64,000 nucleotides of DNA from Cognataquiflexum aquatile (GTDB taxonomy: Bacteria > Bacteroidota > Bacteroidia > Cytophagales > Cyclobacteriaceae), in the NCBI RefSeq assembly GCF_003316845.1, contig NZ_QMIK01000004.1:248001-312000 (forward strand), given 5' to 3'. Positions 55,167-62,862 of this stretch are shown piece by piece. The notes beneath the pieces are model-generated. The model was not told where the DNA came from and made no database searches. It was given only the letters and a program-made list of their open reading frames with translations. The position numbers and the translations under genes are program-made. How positions within the stretch are numbered: position 1 is the first letter of the stretch; the number at the start of each line of letters is the position of its first letter.

Positions 55167-56714
55167 CCCCTTCGTTTTGGTTGATTTGATCTTGATTGTG
55201 TCCACATCTATGTTTCTGGATCCTGCATTGGTTTTGAATTTCTCTATTACTTCGAGGACATCGTAGTCAATTACTTTGGATTTGGAACCGTCTATAATGA
55301 CGTGTTTTCCATCGGGAATATCTTCTAGGGCTTTAATCAGCGCACCTTTATTGAGAAAACTCACTTCTTCTGACAGGATTATCCTGACCGAACCGTCGCT
55401 TTCCTCTTTCCTATCATCAAGCAGATAAGAGTTTTGGTAATTTCTCAAAAGGATAAACACCATCGCTATACCCATCCCCAAACCAATTCCTATCAATAGA
55501 TCGAATAAAACAATCCCCAAAATAGTGATGATAAATGGGAGAAATTGATCCCAACCAAGTTTTGCCTGATTCCTGAAAAGAGACACCTTGGTAAGCTTGT
55601 ATCCCACCATCAGCAATATCGCAGCTAGGCATGCCAAGGGGATCAAATTTAGCAGACCGGGGATAAACATGACACTTGCAAAAAGCAAGATCCCGTGGAA
55701 AACCGTGGACATCTTGGTCCTACTTCCTGCAGTTACATTGGCAGAACTCCTGACAATAACAGCTGTCACCGGAAGTCCTCCTACAAAGCCGTTGAAAACA
55801 TTACCGATACCCTGTGCTACAAGCTCCCGATTTGGAGGGGAAACACGTTTCAGTGAGTCTATTTTATCTGCAGCCTCCAAACTTAGCAAGGTTTCCAAAC
55901 TTGCAATAATCCCGATAGTCACTGCCGCAAGCCAAACATCGCTGTTACCCAATTGCGAAAAATCCGGGAATGTGAACAGGTTGAAAAATCCATCAAAAGA
56001 CTGGACTACTGGCAAAACTACTTTATCTTCATCGCTCAAATACAAGGAAGGAACAAAAGATTTAAAATAGTTATTCAATCCAATTCCTAATAAAACCACA
56101 ATCAAAGGACCGGGAATTATTTTGGAAAAAGACAGCTTTTTGACAAAAGGTTGGTCCCATAAAACCAGGATGCCAATGGATATTGCTGATATAATAATTG
56201 CCCCAAAATCAAATGTTTTGGACAAATTTCCCAGACTCAGGACAGTATCCCAGTCATTGACAAAGGGAATATATTTTTCCAGTTCCTTGGTTTCGTTTAT
56301 GCCAAATGCATAGGGGATTTGCTTGATAATCAAAATAATACCAATACCGGCCAGCATTCCTTTAATTACCGAAGTGGGGAAATAATTCCCTATCACCCCG
56401 GCTTTTAGAACGCCAAAACCAACTTGGATTATTCCTGCAAGGACTACCGCAGAAAGGAAAACTTCAAAACTCCCAAGTTCGGTGATGGCATTGAGGACTA
56501 TAACCGTCAAACCTGCCGCAGGACCGGAGACAGAAGTGTGCGAACCGGATAAAGAACCTATGACGATACCCCCGATAACTCCTGCTATAATTCCGGAAAA
56601 TAAGGGTGCGCCCGACGCCAAAGCAATTCCGAGACATAAAGGAAGAGCTACCAGAAAAACGACCAATCCTGCAGGTAAATCATTGCCTAGGTGGGAAAAG
56701 AGGTTTTTTTGCAT
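55158..56714 (-). CDS. SulP family inorganic anion transporter
   Basis: 518 residues from the ATG at 56714. It has the 10-12 helix SulP core (DLPAGLVVFLVALPLCLGIALASG; GVIGGIVIGSLSGSHTSVSGPAAG) and a C-terminal STAS domain (residues about 420-515; VIIDGSKSKVIDYDVLEVIE). It probably carries sulfate or bicarbonate. A TTG eight codons upstream was rejected. It is convergent with, and overlaps, the CtlX-like gene and follows purB at a distance of 156 bp. Confidence 0.95.
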   Translation of the reverse strand: MQKNLFSHLGNDLPAGLVVFLVALPLCLGIALASGAPLFSGIIAGVIGGIVIGSLSGSHTSVSGPAAGLTVIVLNAITELGSFEVFLSAVVLAGIIQVGFGVLKAGVIGNYFPTSVIKGMLAGIGIILIIKQIPYAFGINETKELEKYIPFVNDWDTVLSLGNLSKTFDFGAIIISAISIGILVLWDQPFVKKLSFSKIIPGPLIVVLLGIGLNNYFKSFVPSLYLSDEDKVVLPVVQSFDGFFNLFTFPDFSQLGNSDVWLAAVTIGIIASLETLLSLEAADKIDSLKRVSPPNRELVAQGIGNVFNGFVGGLPVTAVIVRSSANVTAGSRTKMSTVFHGILLFASVMFIPGLLNLIPLACLAAILLMVGYKLTKVSLFRNQAKLGWDQFLPFIITILGIVLFDLLIGIGLGMGIAMVFILLRNYQNSYLLDDRKEESDGSVRIILSEEVSFLNKGALIKALEDIPDGKHVIIDGSKSKVIDYDVLEVIEKFKTNAGSRNIDVDTIKIKSTKTKGLD

Positions 56715-56870
56715 GGAATAAGGACTTGTTTGGTTCAATCTTTAGGCTAAAATATCATTTTTAACCAAATCTTAAAGAACATTTTTGATAAAATGAACAT
56801 TAAAGTAAATCCAATAAAGTCATCCTTTGTTCAAAAACCATCCGTATTTCAAATTCCCAAACCCATTTTT

Positions 56871-58217
56871 TCAATATTTCCCTGTAAAATTAAAAGGGCT
56901 TATTCTGCTTAATTCGGCCTTTATCGAATCTGAAACATTCAAGGTGCCTATAAAATGTTTGATGGAAGTTTCGGTGATTTTTTCATTTGTCCTAGTCAAT
57001 TCTTTCAAAGCTTCGTAAGGTTTTGGATAACCCTCTCTTCTTAAAATTGTCTGAATGGCTTCTGCAACCACCGCCCAATTGTCCTCCAGATCAGCATCTA
57101 TAGCTGCACGGTTGAGTTCAAGTTTTCCAAGTCCTTTTTCTAAAGACTCGAAAGCAATCAGCATATGTCCCAAAGGAACTCCGATAATCCGAAGTACCGT
57201 ACTGTCCGTAAGGTCCCGCTGCAACCTGCTAACCGGGAGTTTGGCAGCCAAATGCTCCAAAAGTGCATTGGCAATCCCTAAATTTCCTTCTGCATTTTCA
57301 AAATCAATGGGATTTACTTTATGTGGCATGGCAGAAGATCCTATTTCTCCGGCTTTGATTTTTTGCTTGAAATAATTCATGGCTACATATTGCCACACAT
57401 CTTTGGACAGGTCCAAAAGGATGGTATTGATTCTTTTTAACCCATCAAAAAGCGCAGCAAGGTTATCATAATGCTCAATTTGGGTCGTAGGATAGCTTCT
57501 TTCCAATCCCAAATATTTTGAAACAAAACCATCTGCAAATCCATGCCAGTCTGTGTCTGGGTACGCCACAAAATGGGCGTTCAAATTCCCAGTGGCCCCT
57601 CCAAACTTTGCGGAATAAGGTACCTGTGACAATAATCCAAGTTGTTTTTCAAGGCGTACCACAAATACCAAGATCTCTTTGCCCAACCTTGTCGGGGAGG
57701 CAGGCTGACCGTGGGTTTTGGCAAGCATCGGGATATCTTTCCAATCGTTTGCCTGGGATAGGAGCTTAGACATGACCCGATCCAAAGCCGGTAAAATCAC
57801 CTCATTGAGCCCGTTTTTGAGCATCAGCGGAGTAGAGGTATTATTGATGTCCTGCGAAGTCAGGCCAAAATGGATGAATTCCTTGAAGTCTTGAAGGTAC
57901 AGTTTGTCAAATTTCTCCTTAATGAAATATTCCACCGCTTTCACATCGTGGTTGGTTGTCTTCTCTGTTTCTTTGATGGTCTCGGCATCGACAATTTGAA
58001 ACTCAGAAACAATCTTCCTCAAAGCGGGGAAAAGGTTTTTATCAAAATCCTTCAACTGTGGAAGTGGAAGTTCGCAAAGGGCGATAAAGTACTCTATTTC
58101 TACGTGAACCCGGTATTTGATCAAAGCAAACTCTGAAAAATAGGAACGAAGAGGAGCGGTTTTATTTCCATAACGGCCGTCAATGGAGCTCACGGCTGTC
58201 AGATGTGTCAATTCCAT
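56871..58217 (-). CDS. purB: Adenylosuccinate lyase
   Basis: 448 residues. The fumarase/lyase superfamily signature is GSSAMPHKVNPIDFENAEGN near residue 290, with the catalytic region KTHGQPASPTRLG and HFGLTSQDINNT. It cleaves SAICAR to AICAR and adenylosuccinate to AMP in purine synthesis. It is a single gene with a 290-bp leader region divergent from the reductase gene. Length and motifs fit the bacterial PurB type. Confidence 0.97.
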   Translation of the reverse strand: MELTHLTAVSSIDGRYGNKTAPLRSYFSEFALIKYRVHVEIEYFIALCELPLPQLKDFDKNLFPALRKIVSEFQIVDAETIKETEKTTNHDVKAVEYFIKEKFDKLYLQDFKEFIHFGLTSQDINNTSTPLMLKNGLNEVILPALDRVMSKLLSQANDWKDIPMLAKTHGQPASPTRLGKEILVFVVRLEKQLGLLSQVPYSAKFGGATGNLNAHFVAYPDTDWHGFADGFVSKYLGLERSYPTTQIEHYDNLAALFDGLKRINTILLDLSKDVWQYVAMNYFKQKIKAGEIGSSAMPHKVNPIDFENAEGNLGIANALLEHLAAKLPVSRLQRDLTDSTVLRIIGVPLGHMLIAFESLEKGLGKLELNRAAIDADLEDNWAVVAEAIQTILRREGYPKPYEALKELTRTNEKITETSIKHFIGTLNVSDSIKAELSRISPFNFTGKY

Positions 58218-58507
58218 AAGGATGATTTTTGATTTGAGCCTGCAATTTAGGTTTTCAATATGAAATACGGAGGTAAATTTTTAATAAAAGGCTTTTCTGT
58301 AGGTGGTATAGTCCGCGTAATTTGTTTATTTCTTATTTCAATTTGATTTTTAGAAAGTTTTAAAATTCCTTTTGCCTAATTCGAACCTGTTTCCCATTAA
58401 TTTGTTGTGATGATGGTTATTAATCAGTGAATAAATAAAATAATTACAAAACAGAACCTTAATTTTGGGCGAGCCAAAATTGTTAGTGTGTAAATTGAAA
58501 ATCGCGA

Positions 58508-59614
58508 ATGTTTAATCTATTCAAGAAAAAGAAAGAGGACAATAAGAGGGGAGACCATTATATGTCTTTGAAAGTAAGGGAAGTAGTCAAAGAAACTTCA
58601 GATACAGTTACCATCTATTTTGAGCAGCCGGAGCCATATCTCGATTATAAGCCCGGTCAATACATCTCTTTGATTCTGGAACTGGGTGGAAAAGAAGTAA
58701 GAAGATCTTATAGTCTTTGTACTTCTCCTTTTACAGATCCTCATCCGGGGATTACCGTCAAGCGTGTCAAAGGCGGTTTGGTTTCCAATTACCTCAATGA
58801 ACAGATCAGACCTGGTAAAACCATAGAAATAATGAAACCTCTGGGACATTTTACCACAGAGTTTCATTCCAAAAATAAAAACCACTTCGTAATGGTGGCC
58901 GGAGGAAGCGGGATTACTCCGATCATGGGTATCATCAAGTCAGTTTTTGTCAATGAACCTGAATCAAAAGTTACCCTGATTTACTGCAGTAGGTCTGAAG
59001 ATCAGATTATTTTCAAAAAGCAACTTGATGCTTTTGAATCAAAATATCCCGACAGGCTCAAAATATTCCATAATATCAGTCAGCCTAGTTCCGGTTGGAC
59101 AGGACTAAAAGGCCGGTTGGATGTAGAAAAGGTCAAGACCATCCTTAATGAAAATAACTACCCTGGACTCGATACTCCAAAATTTTTCACCTGTGGTCCT
59201 GATGGTGTAATGGACACTGCGATCTCAGCATTCGAATCTATAGGTTTTAACAAAAAATCCATCTTTAAGGAAAGCTTTTTTTCTGACATTCACGCCAAAG
59301 AGGAGACACTCAAGTCGGAAGGTAAATTGTCTCCTGAGCTGACCCGGGAAATCGAGGTAACTGTCGAAGGACAATCCTACTCTTTTGAAGTTCCTGCCGG
59401 AAAAACAATTCTTGAAGCGGGATTGGACAAAGACATCAATATGCCTTACAGCTGTCAAAGTGGTCTTTGCACTGCCTGCAGGGGAAAATTGATTTCCGGT
59501 AAAGTTGATATGATCGAAGATGCAGGATTGAGCGAAAGTGAAATTGCAGCAGGATATATTCTATGTTGTTCGTCCAAGCCGGCAAGTTCTGATATCAAAA
59601 TTGTAATCGAATAG
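58508..59614 (+). CDS. PaaE-like FAD/2Fe-2S reductase
   Basis: 368 residues. The FAD-binding domain shows RRSYSLCTSPF, and the NAD(P)H domain AGGSGITPIMGIIKSV and FTCGPDGVMDTA. A C-terminal plant-type 2Fe-2S domain carries C-x4-C-x2-C (SCQSGLCTACRGK) and a final Cys pair (ILCC). This order is that of PaaE/phenylacetate-CoA oxygenase reductase and related electron transfer proteins. No oxygenase gene is nearby, so its acceptor is unknown. The following membrane gene starts 4 bp after its stop. Confidence 0.93.
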   Translation: MFNLFKKKKEDNKRGDHYMSLKVREVVKETSDTVTIYFEQPEPYLDYKPGQYISLILELGGKEVRRSYSLCTSPFTDPHPGITVKRVKGGLVSNYLNEQIRPGKTIEIMKPLGHFTTEFHSKNKNHFVMVAGGSGITPIMGIIKSVFVNEPESKVTLIYCSRSEDQIIFKKQLDAFESKYPDRLKIFHNISQPSSGWTGLKGRLDVEKVKTILNENNYPGLDTPKFFTCGPDGVMDTAISAFESIGFNKKSIFKESFFSDIHAKEETLKSEGKLSPELTREIEVTVEGQSYSFEVPAGKTILEAGLDKDINMPYSCQSGLCTACRGKLISGKVDMIEDAGLSESEIAAGYILCCSSKPASSDIKIVIE

Positions 59615-59618
59615 GATT

Positions 59619-60110
59619 TTGGAAGACTCACAAATAAGGAAAATCTACGACAATTTGGAACGGACTGTGCTGATCATGATCGCCATTCCGATTCCCTTTT
59701 TTGGATTTGTTTACCTGAATTCAGAGAGCCCGATTTTCTTTTTCAACGTGCCTCAATTACCTGGATTTTGGGAATATTTTGGTTTGGGAACTGTTTTTAC
59801 TCTTTTGCTAGCCCAGTTTGTGGTTTTCCAAAAAGAAAGCAAAAGTATAGTCAACTCCAATTATGACCTTCCAAAAAAGCTCCATTCCTATTCCGAAGCC
59901 TCATTCAAGAGATTTGGGTTACTGCTGGTAACAGCATTGATATCGGCATTGGGTTTGTTTTTATTTGAAAACCCGGGATATACAGTCTCTTTTGCCATTG
60001 CCTTGTTGTTTTTTTCAGTAGCCAAACCTTCACCGGACAGGATTATCAGGTCATTGAAGCTGGTAGGGGAAGAAAAAGAGCTTGTAAATGGATTAAAGAG
60101 AAGGGGATAA
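59619..60110 (+). CDS. Membrane protein of unknown family, downstream of PaaE-like reductase
   Basis: 163 residues from a TTG start (a stop lies in frame 15 bp upstream). Membrane segments fall near residues 17-32, 48-68, 101-118 and 124-138. The C-terminus is polar and basic (KPSPDRIIRSLKLVGEEKELVNGLKRRG). I do not recognise a family. The gene probably shares an operon with the reductase gene. Confidence 0.6.
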   Translation: MEDSQIRKIYDNLERTVLIMIAIPIPFFGFVYLNSESPIFFFNVPQLPGFWEYFGLGTVFTLLLAQFVVFQKESKSIVNSNYDLPKKLHSYSEASFKRFGLLLVTALISALGLFLFENPGYTVSFAIALLFFSVAKPSPDRIIRSLKLVGEEKELVNGLKRRG

Positions 60111-60132
60111 AAACTTTGCTTGCTTCTACCTG

Positions 60133-60456
60133 CTACTTGATGTCACTGTCATGTCTTTTTGGAATATCAGGATTGACAAAAGTAAAGCCTCTCGCCTCAT
60201 CTCCTTCAAAAAAATCAACCTGCATCCCCATCAAAAACATGTAATGTTTTTTTTCGATCAAAACAGGAATTCCGGCTACTTCAAATTGTTGGTCGCCTTC
60301 CTTGGGTTTATCAAACCCCAAAAGATAGGACATTCCGCCACAGCCTCCCCCTTTGACTCCAACACGGAGCGAGTAGTCAGGAGGGATATTTTTATGGGCA
60401 ATTATATCCTTGATTTCGGATTGTGCCTTATCAGTGATTTGGATCGGAATCAACAT
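60133..60456 (-). CDS. HesB/IscA-family protein without C-terminal cysteine pair
   Basis: 107 residues. The A-type carrier fold is clear: ITDKAQSEIKDIIA, LRVGVKGGGCGGMSYLLGF (conserved Cys39), VLIEKKHYMFLMGMQVDFFEG and GFTFVNPD. The C-terminal CxC ligand pair of canonical IscA/SufA/ErpA is absent; the protein ends PDIPKRHDSDIK. One of three usual cluster or iron ligands is therefore left, so classical Fe-S carriage is doubtful. It has a well-formed promoter and is convergent with the membrane protein gene. Confidence 0.9.
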   Translation of the reverse strand: MLIPIQITDKAQSEIKDIIAHKNIPPDYSLRVGVKGGGCGGMSYLLGFDKPKEGDQQFEVAGIPVLIEKKHYMFLMGMQVDFFEGDEARGFTFVNPDIPKRHDSDIK

Positions 60457-60488
60457 GTCTAATTAATCCACTTTTTGAAAGGTAAGTT

Positions 60489-60521
60489 CAAATTTAGGTT
60501 TTAAAAATATCAATTGGCAAA
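60489..60521 (-). promoter_or_regulatory. Promoter of the HesB/IscA-like gene
   Basis: On the minus strand TTTG (60521-60518), 21 bp, then TAAATTTG (60496-60489): a full match to the Bacteroidota -33/-7 consensus, with the ATG at 60456, about 33 bp downstream of the -7 box. Confidence 0.62.
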
Positions 60522-60573
60522 GTTTTATTGCGTCTATTAATTTCTGATATTCGGATCAAATTATTGTAATTAT

Positions 60574-61095
60574 ATGGCGTATCTCGCGGATTTATTGAAA
60601 ATTATTTTGCCTGCAGGATTGGTGATTTATGGGATGTACCTGACTATCATGTCCTTTCTTCAGAAAGAAAGGGAGAAAATGTTGTTGGATTTGAAAACCC
60701 AAAACACACAGACGATTTTGCCTATCAGGTTGCAAGCTGGTGAAAGACTTTGTCTTTTACTTGAGAGGATCACCCCAAATAACCTTGTCAGAAGAATCAG
60801 CAACCCTGAATTTTCGGCCAGGGAATTCTATAGCCAATTGCTACATGAGGTAAGGGAGGAGTTTAACCATAACCTTTCTCAGCAGATTTATTTTACTGAT
60901 GAAACTTGGGAAAGCGTCCGCAGGGCGGTGGAAAGTGTCGTTACCATCATCAATTCCGCCATGCAGGATTTGCCGGAAGAGGCCAGAAGTATCGATCTCG
61001 CCAAGCGGGTTTTTCAGCTAACATTGGACCAGAAAAATGATGCCATCCAAATGGCTTTGAAATCCGTTAAGTCTGAAATAAGAATATTCTTCTAA
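60574..61095 (+). CDS. Membrane-anchored protein of unknown function
   Basis: 173 residues. One N-terminal membrane helix (residues about 8-28, IILPAGLVIYGMYLTIMSFL) is followed by a polar basic linker and a helical domain (QAGERLCLLLERITPNNLVRRI, YSQLLHEVREEFNHNLSQQIYF, ESVRRAVESVVTIINSA). It looks like a conserved small inner-membrane protein of Bacteroidota; no named family recognised. It lies 4 bp upstream of the YkvA gene and probably shares its transcript. Confidence 0.72.
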   Translation: MAYLADLLKIILPAGLVIYGMYLTIMSFLQKEREKMLLDLKTQNTQTILPIRLQAGERLCLLLERITPNNLVRRISNPEFSAREFYSQLLHEVREEFNHNLSQQIYFTDETWESVRRAVESVVTIINSAMQDLPEEARSIDLAKRVFQLTLDQKNDAIQMALKSVKSEIRIFF

Positions 61096-61099
61096 AAAC

Positions 61100-61513
61100 A
61101 TGGCATCATTAAGGGAAAAGACAGTTGATTTTTTTGGTAAGGCCAAAATCCTTTACCTCGAAAAAGCAAACCAAATAGCAGGGGAGGACAGTAAGCTTCA
61201 AAAGCTTCTAAAAAATGTCGGAGAAAGATTAAATGCGGTTTCCCAAAACCCTAAAGTTCAGACAGCTTTGGAACCGATCTTGATTTTCAAAAGGATGATC
61301 CAGGCCCACAGAAGTGGAAAATTTAAAGTTTCATCCAAAACCCTAGGTCTCATCGTTTTGGGTTTGGTGTATTTTGTCACCCCAATAGATATTATTCCTG
61401 ACTTCATGCCGATTTTGGGTTTTACTGATGATCTTTCCGTGATTTTAGCGGTGTTCAATTCTGTCAAACATGAAGTCCAGGATTTTTTGAATTGGGAAAA
61501 GACCCAGGCTTAA
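61100..61513 (+). CDS. YkvA family protein (DUF1232)
   Basis: 137 residues. The C-terminal DUF1232 core is TPIDIIPDFMPILGFTDDLSV near residues 95-115, preceded by a helical N-terminus. Members are small membrane-associated proteins of unknown function. Gene order with the upstream unknown anchor protein (4-bp gap) suggests joint expression. Confidence 0.9.
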   Translation: MASLREKTVDFFGKAKILYLEKANQIAGEDSKLQKLLKNVGERLNAVSQNPKVQTALEPILIFKRMIQAHRSGKFKVSSKTLGLIVLGLVYFVTPIDIIPDFMPILGFTDDLSVILAVFNSVKHEVQDFLNWEKTQA

Positions 61514-61561
61514 TGACTTTGAACTTTTGCTTTTCATCTTTTTGGGCGTACTTTACCTGAT

Positions 61562-62278
61562 ATGAAAAAAATAGCATTTCTCGCAGGTACCTCAGGTTTG
61601 ATTGGCATGCAGCTGCTGCACCAGTTGCTTCAGGACAGTTCTTATGATTACCTCATTTCAGTAGGACGTCGGAAACTCGCTTTGAAGCACCATAAGTTAG
61701 TCCAGGTGGAAGGTGATTTCAGCAAAATCCGAAGTTGGGACATAGAATCCAAACTCCGGGAAGAGGACTTGGGCGGGGTGTTTTTCCCCCTTGTAGATGC
61801 CATCAATAAAAAAACCTGTGAAATGCATGCTTTCTGTTCCTTGGGCACTACCATCAAAGTGGCAGGATCGAAAGAGAAATTTCACGAAATTGATCATAAT
61901 TATGTGATCGGATTTGCAGCTTGGACACATACTTTGGGTGTAAATAAATTTTTATATGTCAGTGCAATGGGTGCCAATCCACAGTCTTCGGTTTTTTACA
62001 ACAAAGTCAAAGGAGAGACCGAAGAGGACCTTAAAGTGATACCATTTGATTATCTTGGTCTGTTTCAGCCTTCATTATTGGTCGGGAACAGGAAAGAATT
62101 CAGGTTTGGGGAAGAAGTGGCCAAAATATTGACAAAGCCTTTGGTATGGTTGAAATTGGGGAAGTCTTTCCGTCCTATCAATGACAATCAGGTTGCGAAG
62201 GCAATGATTCATAATGCCAACCAAACCAAACCGGTAAAAGTGGAGATTATTTCCTCTAAGAAGATGCAGGATTTTTGA
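61562..62278 (+). CDS. NAD(P)-binding Rossmann oxidoreductase, HTATIP2-like
   Basis: 238 residues. The Rossmann start GTSGLIGMQLLHQLL, then RRKLALKHHKLVQVEGDF, SLGTTIKVAGSKEKF and FLYVSAMGANPQSS, is that of extended or atypical SDRs related to HTATIP2/TIP30. The likely active-site Tyr/Lys pair is YNKVKGETEEDL. The substrate is unknown. It lies 3 bp before dtd, so the two share an operon. Confidence 0.85.
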   Translation: MKKIAFLAGTSGLIGMQLLHQLLQDSSYDYLISVGRRKLALKHHKLVQVEGDFSKIRSWDIESKLREEDLGGVFFPLVDAINKKTCEMHAFCSLGTTIKVAGSKEKFHEIDHNYVIGFAAWTHTLGVNKFLYVSAMGANPQSSVFYNKVKGETEEDLKVIPFDYLGLFQPSLLVGNRKEFRFGEEVAKILTKPLVWLKLGKSFRPINDNQVAKAMIHNANQTKPVKVEIISSKKMQDF

Positions 62279-62281
62279 GTT

Positions 62282-62734
62282 ATGATAGCAGTGATTCAAA
62301 GGGTATCTGAGTCCACAGTCAAAATAGACGGACAGGTCAAAGGCCAAATCGGGACAGGATTAATGGTCTTATTGGGAATAGAAGAGGCGGATGGCAATGA
62401 GGATATAGAATGGCTAAGTAAAAAAATCGTCAACCTCAGAATTTTCCCTGATGAAAATGGGGTGATGAACAGAAGCATTCTTGAGGCCTCAGGAGACATT
62501 TTGCTCATTAGCCAGTTTACTCTCCATGCAAGTACCAAAAAGGGCAACAGACCCTCTTATATCAAAGCTGCAAAACCTGACATTGCCATTCCGATCTACG
62601 AGAACTTCATTCATTCCCTTGAAAAGGAATTGGGAAAAGCCATCCAAACAGGGGAATTCGGCGCCGATATGAAAGTAGCCTTGGTCAATGATGGCCCGGT
62701 GACGATCATCATGGACAGTAAGAATAAAGTTTGA
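62282..62734 (+). CDS. dtd: D-aminoacyl-tRNA deacylase
   Basis: 150 residues. DTD marks are SQFTLHA near residue 77, RPSYIKAAKPD, GEFGADMKVALVNDGPVTIIMDS (with the cross-subunit GPVT motif) and the N-terminal MIAVIQRVSESTVKIDGQV. It removes D-amino acids mischarged onto tRNA and also edits glycine on tRNA-Ala. It follows the Rossmann gene by 3 bp. The following region is a repeat-like spacer before the ABC gene. Confidence 0.96.
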   Translation: MIAVIQRVSESTVKIDGQVKGQIGTGLMVLLGIEEADGNEDIEWLSKKIVNLRIFPDENGVMNRSILEASGDILLISQFTLHASTKKGNRPSYIKAAKPDIAIPIYENFIHSLEKELGKAIQTGEFGADMKVALVNDGPVTIIMDSKNKV

Positions 62735-62862
62735 GGAAGAAGTAAGAGTTTACAGTTAACAGTCGCAGTAGGCAGTTTGGCAAAACCCAAAAACTCGACA
62801 ACGCGATAACTTGACAACAATTACAACCACTACAACAATTACAACCAACACAACCCCCCTTC
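62735..62862 (+). repeat. Low-complexity A/C-rich spacer with an 18-bp tandem repeat
   Basis: The 16-nt word ACAACAATTACAACCA occurs twice (62814-62829 and 62832-62847), 18 bp apart, with partial copies downstream (ACAACC) and a related CGACAACGCGATAACTTGACAAC-like run upstream. The strand is almost free of G from 62818 on. No ORF, tRNA or promoter is evident. Confidence 0.55.
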
